From the NCBI GenBank assembly GCA_009733575.1, contig ML769760.1:1-60718 (forward strand): DNA of 60,718 nt, in the 5' to 3' direction. Numbering within the stretch: position 1 is the first letter of the stretch; each line of letters starts with the position of its first letter. Below, piece after piece: positions 32,334-42,337 of the stretch. The translations under genes were made by a program, and so were the position numbers. The notes under the pieces were generated by a model, which was given only the letters and a program-made list of their open reading frames with translations, was not told the origin of the DNA and made no database searches. Source of the stretch: Gymnopus androsaceus JB14 (taxonomy: Eukaryota > Basidiomycota > Agaricomycetes > Agaricales > Omphalotaceae).

Positions 32334-35300
32334 CAGTGTTGGCCTTAAGGTCTTAATTAAGACCTCTGAACCTATTTAGGTCCTAATACCCTAATTTATA
32401 GTCCTAATTAGGTTCAATTTAAGACTATATTAGGGCCTAATTATGAATACCTAAAATCCTTCATATTCATCACCAGATCCCTCCAAAGCACCATCATCGG
32501 GGATCTCATCCTCTGCTTCTTGAGCTAGGAGCTCCATAAGAAGCTGCTCCTGAGTCCATGCAGCTCGACGACGTGGGCGTTGTGGTCGATCCGTGGTTCC
32601 CGGTGTGCTGCCCACCGCTGGTTCAGAGGATTTTCCACCAAAAAGAAGTGCCAGAGAGCGTGGAAGCCATTGGCGTGGTGCTCTCTGTGTCTCGGGAAGT
32701 GGAGGCGGATCAGCATTTAAATCCTCACCAAACATCTCATCATGCCTTTCTGCATCTTTTTTCCGCTGCTCAAACTCTGTGCGCCATTTTCGACGATTTG
32801 TGACCAATGCAGAACTGCCATCAGCCTCCTGTGGGAATGCTTGATATCGTGGAACCTGTAGAAGTTGACCTACACGTTCATCCGAGTGATTTTTGCGTGC
32901 CTGTCGCTCATCCTTGAGACCATCGCTATAATGATGCTCTTGCACGTTTTCAATAATCTGAACATTCTATCAGATACATGAAGTATTTTAACGGAAAAGC
33001 TAACCTTAATGGACTGCTTAAGCTTCTCTAATTGTAGCCGGTTACGAAGGCGGTCCTTGCGAATTTTTACCTTCGAGAACTGCCGCTCATTTCCAGCTGT
33101 ATTCATGACAATGCCAAGAATGAGAAGAGCAAAGTTGGCAAGCTCCTCAATTGCACCATCGGTCTTCATGCTCTCCCAAAATATAATCGGATCTTCATTC
33201 TAAGAAGTAGAACTAAGCTTTTGAGACTCCGAGTTGAGTATTATACAATACTTACATGAATTGTCTTGAAGCTTGTTTTGAGATCATCCCAGTTTTTGAA
33301 GGGACCAGTAGATGAGCAGTAATGGAGGAATGCGGCGGAGAATTTCTGACAATGTTGCAACTGATGGTTATGCCATTGATCCTGCTGCTCAGGGTCTAGT
33401 TCATTGGGAGGAGGTCGGCTCATGACTTTGGAGTACAGCTAAAGTGAGAATTATGAGCTCAGCAATTTGTTGATGCAGGTAAAAATTGGTACTTCACCTC
33501 TACAACCATGGCGTTAATATTAAGTATGTTTGCAGCGGCATCAGGTCCAAATCGGTCCAATCGCTCATAAGGATTTAGTATCAGAGCCGTAATCATCAGT
33601 GATTGGTCAAGACCAGCCCAACAACGCTCCAACTGTTTTACCATGGCCTTCGAAGTGTCCGAATATGCCGGAGGAAGATTTTTAAAGTGTAAAAACATCC
33701 CTACAAATGCAAGAAGAACAACATCGGGACGGGCATGATCACTTTGGCAAATGTTAGTTGCGTAGGCTATTGGTTCCAGATCATCAATAACAACTGAAAG
33801 TTCGCCGCCAGAAGGTATTATCATCAATTAGATCAAGTTGTGCCTCGGCAGCTAGCTGAAGCTCCAACGCAGCTGTAGCACCCTTTTCGGAACCAACCTG
33901 GGCATTAATGATATCCTGTCGTTGTGTAAGGGCTGCAGTGCGAAGGGAATGTTTCAGTTCAGTGAGGCGGTTAAAGGCAAGTAAATGTGTAGTCCAGCGT
34001 GTTGTATTTGCCACAAGGTATGATTTTACCTGTCCCGTCTGCTCTTGCTGTACCTGGTTAAAGATGGAGCTGGACATCGGTTGTGGTTATTAAGCCAACC
34101 AATAAGCTCTGTTGCCCTCTCAGATGTATCTTGAGCATCCAAGCTAATCTTGAAGTAGTCCACAGCACTCAGATGTCCTTAGGAGCGAGATTTTTAATAT
34201 CACCAAATTACGGTATGAAAAGTGCAAAAAACCCACCTGATGACCACAGCACGGAAAGGTTAACAACCAAGTACAGATTTTCCCCAGCTTTACATGTCCC
34301 GCTTTTGATCCACCATCATTATCTGTACCCAAGCCTGCAACTATACACTTGTACTTCTTTTCCATCTCGTCAATCATCTCACCCAATGCCTTCTCCATTC
34401 GAATCACCATCTTTCTTGTCCGAGGTTGCATTCTATAAGTCCACAAGGTATGGCTATACAAAATTTGAGTTCAGAAAATGTAATAATTCAAAACAACACA
34501 TACTTTGAACTCGGAAGATACACTAACACCCATTAACAAGTCCTTGCTGATGTCCTTCACTGCATCGCACCTGAATATATCAGTCAGTACTTTAACTTTG
34601 TTCAGCAATATAAAACTCACGTCAACACCACATTTTTTCCTTCCAGTTTCGCTTTCAACTCATTCTCAACTCTCTCATGCTCTTCTTTCAATAACCTGCC
34701 TCCCACAACTTTGCGAGAAGGTATAACATCTCCCGCGCGGGAACGGAACATTGTGAAAAGTTTGATAATTTTGGGATCTTCGACCCAGGAGAAGGGAAGA
34801 TTGGCTGATAGTGTAGCCCGGAGAAACTGCACGTGAATCTGTTCTGCTTCTTCGTCTGAAAACGGGATATTAATCCCTTTATAAGTCTTTAGCTTTTGCT
34901 GGTGTTTCTCGACACAATCAATTGCTTTCCGCTTCCGTGATGGTGCTGGTTCCGATCTATCTCCTCCTTCTTCACCATCGCTTTCCCTTTCTCTCTTACC
35001 CTTTCCCTTCTTAGCTTGAATATCCTTCCGGAGCTGCTTCGCCTTTGAGACACCGGTGGTTGATGCATAGCGATAGGGCCTTTCTCCACCCAGAATATGG
35101 GCAATCATGGCCCGCTTTTCACCAAGAACTGACCCGGCGGCAGTACAAGCTAGAAAATATATTAAGTAAACTAATATCATTATACTTTGGAATGTGTTTT
35201 ACCATTCTGGAAAGAAACCTCATTTTCATGATCTAGAGTTGCATCATCGCTCAGCTGAGTATCACCAAGGTGGTGGCGGATACACCCAAGACAATGAGCA

Positions 35301-35444
35301 TGGAACTGGGCAGAATTGGCCTTTTCTCCTTTCCAAAAGAACAAAATTAGGACCTAATAAAAATTCCAATGATGTTAGGTCTTAATTAGCAAGTAAATTA
35401 AGGCCTTAATCCTAATTAGGTCCTAAGTCCTAAGGCCAACACTG
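32334..35444. mobile_element. hAT transposon, 3.1 kb, nested in the Mutator-like element
   Basis: The termini are CAGTGTTGGCCTTA in inverted orientation at 32334 and 35444, followed inward on both sides by CTTAATTAAG / CCTAATTAGG palindromes. It carries a hAT transposase on the minus strand. The flanks are GGCAGTACTAG on the left and GGCAGTAG on the right, an 8-bp target duplication if three bases were added on the left. The termini match the 532-bp MITE at 4303-4834. Confidence 0.88.
32451..35345 (-). pseudogene. hAT transposase, multi-exon, frameshifted
   Basis: The 5' part encodes a BED-type zinc finger region (FHAHCLGCIRHH, with a second Cys and His contributed by the next exon, NACTAAG and AHILGG). 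Middle exons show KDISKDLLMGVSVSSEFK, EKKYKCIVAGLGTDNDGG, TELIGWLNNHNR, and NTTRWTTHLLAFNRL. The C-terminal dimerisation domain reads NTAGNERQFSKVKIRKDRL, followed by an acidic tail ending GDEYEGF. The frame is broken near 34440 (stop after PYLVDL, then a shift), near 34080 and near 33810, and no in-frame ATG was found before the BED segment. It was once an autonomous element and is now probably inactive, unless these are assembly errors. Confidence 0.85.
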
Positions 35445-35684
35445 GGCAGTAGTAAATGTAATTGTCGCTTTTCAAAATTAAGCAAGGATATAAATATTTG
35501 AAGAAAAAAAGGCAAAGTCACACTTCAAAATGTGTGACAGGGTTGCTGAATAGCACTTCAAAAGGGTTGTCTGTTAAGGGGGGTTGTTTTCAAGCAAGGG
35601 GGTTGTCAAATAGAATGATCCAGGAGGTAGAACGGTCTTAGTATATCTTTTCTCTCAAGCTCTTAAAATATGAAATCAGAATTC

Positions 35685-36327
35685 ACCAAATATTTCAACT
35701 TTCGACTGATCCGTTTCAATGGCAATTCAATACATTCAGTTTGTCAACTTCAACTTTGTGTATGCCAACTTCAACTTTATGTTTACTGTTCTAGTGCAAG
35801 TCAAGGACATTCCAACTTTGAGATTATAAAATGTATCTATGTCCCAATGAGTTTGACTTCTGTGGGACCCAGGAAGTAAGTTTTGTACCATTTTGAGCAC
35901 TTGGTAAATGGCATTAAGATTTATAAGTGCCCACTTAGCACATGGTTAGATGATCTTATATAGTAATTCCTGACAGCTTTGACCTCTGAAAATACCTGAA
36001 ATCAACCAAGATCTCAAAATTACTTATCACAGAAAGTGACATTTTATATGATTTCAGTCTTGTACTTACAAATTACTCAAAATGGTACAATTAGATTATG
36101 CAATGCTCCTCTCAATAGGTTACCAGTTAAACAATATATTGTATGGTTGATATATGTATGGCCACAAGTAGTAGTAGTATTATTCTGAAGTTAAAGCTAA
36201 AGTAACTAAAGTTGAAAGTTGAAGTTGAACAAAAAGTTGAAAGTTTGAGTTGAACATGTGATTTAAAGTTGAAGTTAAAACATGAAATTGAATTTCAAGT
36301 TAAAGCTGAAATATTTGGTGAAATATG
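35685..36327. repeat. Inverted-repeat element rich in TTCAACTT motifs
   Basis: The left end TTCACCAAATATTTCAACTT (35685) is matched in reverse near 36300-36327. Long runs of CAACTTCAACTT-like sequence fill the flanking parts on opposite strands. This looks like a MITE-like element of about 640 bp. No target duplication was found and no frame of interest exists. It lies inside the 5-kb stretch that interrupts the third reductase/SDR module. Confidence 0.6.
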
Positions 36328-36689
36328 ATGCCATACTTAATACATGAATACTTCAAGCACGAATTCACCTTGTTCTTGTTGTAGATTACGCTTTGACTTG
36401 CTTCCTAAAGAATGTATGCAACTCCGGATCTACCATCGGAGCTTCATACGTTCCACATATACTTTGCTTAGTGTTTACTCATCCCATTAGTAATACACGC
36501 ACTCATAGGAAAGTAGTAGAAGTATCTAGAATACCCATTGTACAGTATATAAGGCCTACTACTTTCCGAGGCCAAATACTTAGTAATAAGTCACTTACAA
36601 TTTCCATAACCAATCAGAGCCTCACAGCTCCGAGTCACCGCTGCGCCGCATTTCTACGACAGTTCTTGTTTCCATTCTCCAAGGTTCGT

Positions 36690-36905
36690 GTGAGGGCTAG
36701 GCCAGAGCTGGCTAACCGCCTTCCACCCATTCCTGAAGTAGATCCAATTGCAGGGAAGATTGTTTTGAGGGTTGATTCAAAGTTAGCTATGGATACGCTC
36801 AGAGTTGAAGGGCTAGAGTTGGAAGAGACAGTACTTCAATCAGTGGACAGTCTGCTGGATTTTCCTACCGAAGCTTTTTCTCGTGTTCAGACAAACAATG
36901 CTTGA
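36690..36905 (+). pseudogene. 3' fragment of a second SDR/epimerase-type gene
   Basis: Translation gives RARPELANRLPPIPEVDPIAG and LRVEGLELEETVLQSVDSLL, almost identical to the end of the SDR at 26515-27871. The original C-terminal residues are replaced by an unrelated tail. Upstream sequence (36384-36660) is unrelated to the gene, so the plus-strand open frame that covers it is a chance fusion. It marks the partner of reductase copy C. Confidence 0.88.
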
Positions 36906-36910
36906 GCCAT

Positions 36911-37402
36911 GTGTCACAGATTTCCCTATTTCATTATATCTTATCTATGACATATTTTATTGTCTTATCTTAGTGCATTATCTTGACACTTTTATTATCT
37001 AGTATAGATGTACATATGCTTCTTAGCTACTCCATCAAACCCTTGCAGTGATGTTATCTCCACCTTGCAGGCTACTCAACCCTTGCAGGGATGTTATCTC
37101 CACCTTGCAGGGTTACCCAACCCTTGTAGAGATGTTATCTCCATCCTAACAGGGTTGCTCCACCCTTGTAGAGATGTTATCTCCATCCCAACAGGGTTGA
37201 TCTACCCCTTGTTTCAGACCCACATGGATAGGTATCATGGGTCTTATGTAGTAGTGACTGGGGTCTCAGTCCCTTTGTATATAAGTAGACTGGTCTGAGC
37301 TCAGAGACCTCAGACTCAATAACATCTTCATTGTCTTCATACAAGCACTTCTCTTTCTACACACTCAGCTTAACCTTTGTTGCCAACCTCCAAATCCATA
37401 GC
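36911..37402 (+). mobile_element. Possible solo LTR-like segment
   Basis: Begins TGTCACAG and ends CCATAGCA (TG...CA). It contains GTATATAAGTAG near 37276 as a TATA box and a C/T-rich transcribed-looking tail. Right after it come GGTGAGT and an ATG at 37431. No second LTR, target duplication or internal polyprotein was found, so this is tentative. Confidence 0.3.
37036..37205. repeat. Four-copy ~41-bp minisatellite
   Basis: The unit is CCCTTGYAGRGATGTTATCT followed by CCAYCYTRRCAGGGTTRCYC-like sequence, four imperfect copies in direct order. The copies differ at several positions, so it is not a recent expansion. Confidence 0.8.
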
Positions 37403-37563
37403 AGGTGAGTAAGGGATTTGTGATACCACGATGGCTCCTTCTCCCCGATGCTCCGCTCGTGTATGTTCTCAATGCGCTTGGTTAAACTACCAGTGCAGCA
37501 CAACACCTCAAGTTAGGTTCTCGTGACGCAGTGAAACTGTTCACTTGCTTTACACCCGTTGTG

Positions 37564-37743
37564 CATCAGCAAAACCTGGTTGTTCACTGGAGCTCTCAGA
37601 GCATTGAATTGAGCTCTGGAGACCTCTGGCTGCTCTGGCTGCTCTGAAGCTGCCATCAGCCAAACCCGGATATTCGCTGGAGCAGTCAGAGCATTGAATT
37701 GCACTCTGGAGAGCTGTGGAGAGCTGTGGAGATCTCTGACTGC
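37564..37743. repeat. Two ~90-bp direct repeats starting with CATCAGC
   Basis: Unit 1 starts CATCAGCAAAACCTGG at 37564; unit 2 starts CATCAGCCAAACCCGG at 37654. Both continue with CAGAGCATTGAATTG and CTCTGGAGA. The start motif is the terminus shared with the small foldback elements at 5998, 8158 and 38249. Confidence 0.7.
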
Positions 37744-38248
37744 TCTGGTTGATCCGAGCAGACAACAGCTGTTGGACTTGAATGTCGGTTAAGTGACATA
37801 AAAGGAAACGGTTGCCAGGCCCTTCCTTTTACATCACATAACCGACAGAACGGTCACCCAATGCTGTAAACTGTCAGGACATCATATAAAGGTGTCGCCG
37901 TTCAACTCAAAGTTGAACGTTGACTTGTATTTTTTTTTCTTCCTTCCCCAGGCCTTCATTGTCGCGACTCGGTCCCACTTTCCCTCTTACTGTAAGCTCA
38001 TATCCCTTTTTAGCATCAATTCACTGATATTTTGGAAAACCAATAGCTGTAGGGTAGAGGCTGGCTTGGTGAACGGGTTTCTAAGTTAATATTATGTAGT
38101 ACTATAGTAGTAGTACCTTGTCCGACTCCCCTCGGATGTGTATGCATAACAATAAAATGCTTACTTTTTCTATTATTATTGCATGTGAAAAATTTGATAT
38201 GTAAATTTTCGATTGAATGGGGCTTGGTAACCTGAATCGTCAAATGAT
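37744..38248. other. Intergenic, no gene recognised
   Basis: AT-rich sequence with short frames only. Nothing identifiable was seen between the two repeat structures. Confidence 0.35.
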
Positions 38249-38391
38249 GGGTGGTCTCCAGAGAGCTCCAGAGAACTCAATAGTCCTCCAGAGCTTCCTG
38301 GAATTACTATCCTTGCTACAGCAGCTCCAGAAGCTATGGGTGCTCTGGAGCTCTCTGGAGATCTCTGGAGACCACCCAGGTTTTGCTGATG
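38249..38391. mobile_element. Foldback element with CTCTGGAGA stem
   Basis: Arms 38249-38274 and 38352-38377 are inverted copies (26 bases, one mismatch) made of repeated CTCTGGAGA units. The right arm is followed directly by CAGGTTTTGCTGATG, the terminus of the other small elements. The left terminus is not conserved, so the element is probably damaged there. Confidence 0.65.
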
Positions 38392-38599
38392 TGGGAGTTC
38401 CGCCCGACCACCCCAGATGCTTTGCAGACAATTTACGGAAATTTCGTGTTGATTTGCGGGCTGTTCAATACGGACTCAGGCAGTTGCATATCTGCAAGGT
38501 ACTTTGGATATGGATTTAACCAAAACAACAATTATTACCTTAGAGTAGTATGTATTGCTTAATTTTTCTTGCGCGTACTACATACATACCTCCAAATAG

Positions 38600-38970
38600 C
38601 TATCCAAAATCTAGTAGTGTAAGCCCCCGCTACGCAACTCAGCGTACGCTATGCTGCCGCCAGGCCGCGGCCCGAATGAAGTACGACATTTCAGTAGTCT
38701 TCTGAAAAGACCTGAGCTAAAATGTAATGCTTCGCTCGGCTTGTCAAAGATACCTTTTCAGGTAGGCTTTCAGCCCGGTTGAAGGTAATTGTTTCAGGTT
38801 CTGTCCGAAACAATAGGATTCGGACCCTGGCTGAAGCTCCCACTTCAGATGATCCGAAAGTATTTATTTTGTGAGCGCAATGAAACAATTAATTTCTATA
38901 CCACTCCAAAAAATTACATTTCGCTTATCTCCTGAAAGTAAATATTTCGCATGCTGAAGTATCATGATTG
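38600..38970. mobile_element. Truncated relative of the 42-43 kb palindromic elements
   Basis: It has the same style of alternating TTTCAG / CTGAAA motifs and a central GC-rich GCCGCCAGGCCGCGGCCC block. The right end GCTGAAGTATCATGATTGGTGGTGTG matches the terminus of the elements at 42338 and 43026. The left half is missing. Confidence 0.6.
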
Positions 38971-39092
38971 GTGGTGTGTGTATCGAAGGCCTTACAATCT
39001 AGTATAATGTACTGGCAAAAATTGTTTTCAAACTTGGCGCACTATATGTTGATATTGGTATGATAAAAAGGAGTTCCGACTACTGACAGTCA

Positions 39093-40361
39093 CTAATAGA
39101 TGGTACAGACCAACTTCTCCCTCCCGTACTCCCCGTCCCTCATGATCTTTAAGCCCTGGTCAATTTTATCCAGGCCAGTGCCCAACCTCCTCAAGCGCAT
39201 CGGCTTGAGCGTGCTACTTCCCTTTCCGCTCTGCCATCCTTCAAGGACACGGGGCATGTAGTCCTCAACGTACTCAAGTACGCGAACCTTGTCGTTTGGA
39301 ACAACAGGGAACGGGATCATGTGAGCAAACTTAAAACCGAACCCAAGCATGGTGTAGACCGCGCAGAGCTCAACTTTGACGTCCTTGCGACGTTCAAGGG
39401 TCTCTTTACGGGGATAAACGATAACCACGAGGTGACTACGCCGAGTGGAAGACATGGCATCGACGCACAATTCAGTGGTACCATTTTCACTGACAGTGTC
39501 AAATCCGTAGGTGATGCCTCGCTCTCCGGCAGCAGCCCGGATCTGCTCTACGACGTCTGGGGCCTTGTAGTCGAAGCACTTCTCGGCGCCGAGAGCCTTG
39601 AGATCGTCGTGCACTGAGGTCGATGCAGTGACAAATACACGAAGATTGGAAATTTTAGCGAGCTGAATGGCGTTGTGGCCGACAGCGGTGGAACCACCCC
39701 AAATCAAGATGATCTCTTTGTCACCGGAGGGTTGGCTGAATGGCTTTGGGATGTTTAGACGCATATAAAATGCTTGCACAACGCTGAGATGAACAACCGG
39801 GAGCACTGCTCCTTCTTCGTATGACATCCCGTCCGGGATTTTGAAGGTCACTGCTGCATACAGTCGGACGTATTCGGCGTATGATCCATTGTCAGTTTGG
39901 TAGGAGCCACCATAGCTGAGAACAGAGTTAGAATATTACACTGATTGAACGAGTTAAATGCATACTTGAAACCAGCGACACGATTGCCTACTTTCAAGTG
40001 CTTTACAGCCGACCCAACACGCACGACATCACCTGCGCAGTCGCAACCTAGAATGGCTCCGGGGGTTCCCCATTCCGAAAGACCGTGCTAGAGAGGGTCA
40101 TCGTCTCGAAGAGTAGAGTTTTGGATGGATCACAGCTTACTTTCCAATCGGTAGGATTCAAACCTACAGCACGAACGCGAACCTAGAAATTATCTTTAAT
40201 ACAGATGTGTACATGGACGATTGGATACTCACGATAACCTGGTCTTCAGGGATATTCTTGACCAAGTCTTGCTGACCGAAAGGGATCTCGACCAATTTGA
40301 CGGTCTTATTAGCCTGAACTTGGATAGCTTTGATGTTGTTGGGGATTTCGATGGCAGCCAT
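39093..40361 (-). CDS. Enoyl reductase-like MDR protein, copy D (apparently intact)
   Basis: The best-preserved member. Exons 40361-40233, 40182-40141, 40087-39966 and 39915-39093 join in frame to about 371 residues, the normal size for ToxD-like or trans-acting enoyl reductases. The order is MAAIEIPNNIKAIQV; VRAVGLNPTDWK; ILGCDCAGDVVRVG; NRVAGFNYGGSYQ; SYEEGAVLPVVHLS; the nucleotide loop IWGGSTAVGHNA; FDYKAPDVVEQIRAAAGERG; YGFDTVSENG; and the C-terminal GREKLVCTIY. The zinc-binding cysteines of alcohol dehydrogenases are absent, so NADPH-dependent double-bond reduction is expected and the substrate is unknown. It shares its downstream flank with copy C. No polyketide synthase is present in the window for it to serve. 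Confidence 0.87.
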
Positions 40362-41049
40362 GATTAAGAATCGGTTAGAGAGTTCAATCAAAAATTCTCG
40401 TCTTTTATACGATTCCAGAGGCGCATTGGAACCCACTGAGATCTCCGACAGGTCGGCCAAGTGACGGTCATGATATACGATTAGAAGGGTAAAAAAGACG
40501 TTTTACTAATCCAGCGGATTGGCTTATATGCAGCTCCCTCAGAGAAGACAAAAGGCGGGCTTAGATACGCCGACATCGATATTGTCCGCTTTGCGGCCCG
40601 TGACTATTGCACGAATGGGAAAAGGAGGGCTGGAACCTCGAACAGGCGGGCTACGCCGGCACAAAACGTGTCAGCTTTGTGCGGCCATGGAATTCTACGA
40701 CCCATGCCCACGCATGGATGGGCAAAGGAGGACTGAGGACTGAGACCTCAAACAGGCGGGCTTTAGCATACGCCGACTTTGAACGTGTCAGCTTCGTGCG
40801 GCCCATGCCCGTGCGTGAATGGCAAAGGAAAGACTGGGGGTTTGTATCACTGTGGGTTCGAAAATAAGGAATCGACGATTGACTTCAGGCAGATGTTGCA
40901 TTAATCTCGCTAGCCAGCATTCCGGGAGCGTGGAAAAATCGTTCTCATGAACTGGTTAAGAATTCACGTTGGCCGAGGAAGAAAAACGTGGATTGTTCTT
41001 TAGAAAATGTAATACGGCGGTACGAGTATTATTTGATTGGAAGCTGTTG
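40362..41049. repeat. Module spacer behind reductase D
   Basis: Contains about three ~100-bp units with CATGCCCACGCATGGATGGG-type cores, related to 25020-25300. No SDR gene follows; instead the decayed copy E begins near 41050. Confidence 0.6.
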
Positions 41050-41530
41050 CTTGCACAACGCTAAGAAAAGTGCTGCTCCTTCTTCATATGACAGTTCGTT
41101 CGGGATTTTGAAGGTCACTGCTGCATACAGTCGGTCGTATGATCCATTGTCAGTTTGGAAGGAGCCACCATAGCTGAAACAGGATTAGAAGATTGTGCTT
41201 GCAGAACCAGTAAAATACGTACTTGAAACCAGCGACACGATCTCCTACTTTCAACAGCAGAGACAACTCGCGCAACATCACCTGCACAGTCGCAACCTAG
41301 AATGGTTCCGGCGGTCCCCCATACCGGGCTAGAGAACATTATCGTCTTGAGAAACAAATTCTTGGTTGGATTGGCCAATCGGCAGGATTCAATTCTACGA
41401 CACCAACGTGAACCTAAATCGATCGTTGAATTGAACTTCATAGACAAGTCTTGCTGAGCGAAAGGGATCTCGACCAGTTTTAACAGCTTGAATGCGCTTT
41501 GATGTTTTTGGGAATTTCGATGGTAGACAT
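41050..41530 (-). pseudogene. Enoyl reductase copy E, 5' relic
   Basis: Starts at 41530 (MSTIEIPKNIKA) but loses the frame at once. Recognisable are FAQQDLSM, NPxDWxxx remnants, TILGCDCAGDVARV and GGSF, up to the start of exon 4. It has many substitutions and small deletions, and no Rossmann domain remains. Confidence 0.8.
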
Positions 41531-42337
41531 GATTTAATCGATTGGGGATTCGAAGGTTTTCGTCTTTTATACGATTGAGAGGCGAACTAGAACCGTGACA
41601 GGTCCAATGACCTTCATGAAGTCGATTGGAACGGCAACAAAGACGTTTTACTAATCCAGCGAACAAATCGTGCTAGGAGAAGCAAAAAAAATGGCTAGGT
41701 TGGGCGTTTGCCTGATGCTATTGTACCGAGGACTGGTTTGGAATCGGAGTTGGTAACGCATCTGTCGGTGCTGAGAGCTCGATAATCAATCGATAGTTGA
41801 TTTAGGTAGTGGATCCATAGGAGACTGTCCGGCCAAAACGAAAAAGATGATGGTACACCGGGCGCTAATTTTCGGACGCATTACCCATCATGATGATTCA
41901 CCAGAAATCCTGCACGGAATCATCTAAATCTACGACTTCCTGATTCTATCAGCTCTCTGGACGTGGTAGCAGCTCTTGTTGAGCTCTACTACTACTCGAT
42001 ATCGTATGGCCTTTGCTAAGATTTGCTCAGCTCATCTGCGATATCCTTCGACACCGTGACTGCTATAACAGTGACCGAAAACGGGAGGGAGAGCATGCAG
42101 TGCAACTGATAGCCGAGCGTAATTGCATGCAAAACTGTTTACAGAGGGGTCCTGAGGCCGTTCTAAACCGATCAGTTTAGAACAGGTCTTGGATTGACTC
42201 CAAATGTGCTGCCGGTGCTGTTCCGAGCTCACTTAGAGTCTGCGGAATGTTTAATTGACCATTTTTGTCCAATAAACCTTACGGGAAGTCATCCATTGAC
42301 TTGTCATTTTCTGGGCTTTTTGATCTAAAAATGGATT
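41531..42337. other. Intergenic with dispersed repeats, no gene
   Basis: The stretch 41960-42075 (GAGCTCTACTACTACTCGAT and following) is repeated in diverged form at 56746-56850. The stretch 41765-41825 (AGTTGATTTAGGTAGTGGAT) is repeated at 52520-52580 beside copy F. No coding content was recognised. Confidence 0.5.

Larger units (their letters stand above)
31332..35629. mobile_element. Mutator-like DNA transposon (non-autonomous), with nested hAT
   Basis: The element spans 31341-35621. Its terminal repeats begin GGATTATTCTATTTGACAAC on the left and GGATCATTCTATTTGACAAC on the reverse right, with one mismatch in about 27 bases and looser similarity beyond. Both sides are flanked by the 9-bp direct repeat AGGAGGTAG (31332-31340 and 35622-35630). 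A 9-bp duplication suits the Mutator superfamily. Without the nested hAT only about 1.2 kb is left and no MULE transposase was seen. The interior near 31620-31780 contains repeated CCGTATA-type motifs in both orientations. Confidence 0.82.

Noticed and set aside
36393..36905. 170-codon plus-strand frame that looks like a gene
   Set aside because: The first two thirds are unrelated non-coding sequence; only the end is SDR-derived. Annotated as a fragment instead.
37036..37205. Regularly spaced repeats as a CRISPR-like array
   Set aside because: Repeats are adjacent and diverged with no unique spacers, and the genome is eukaryotic; it is a minisatellite.
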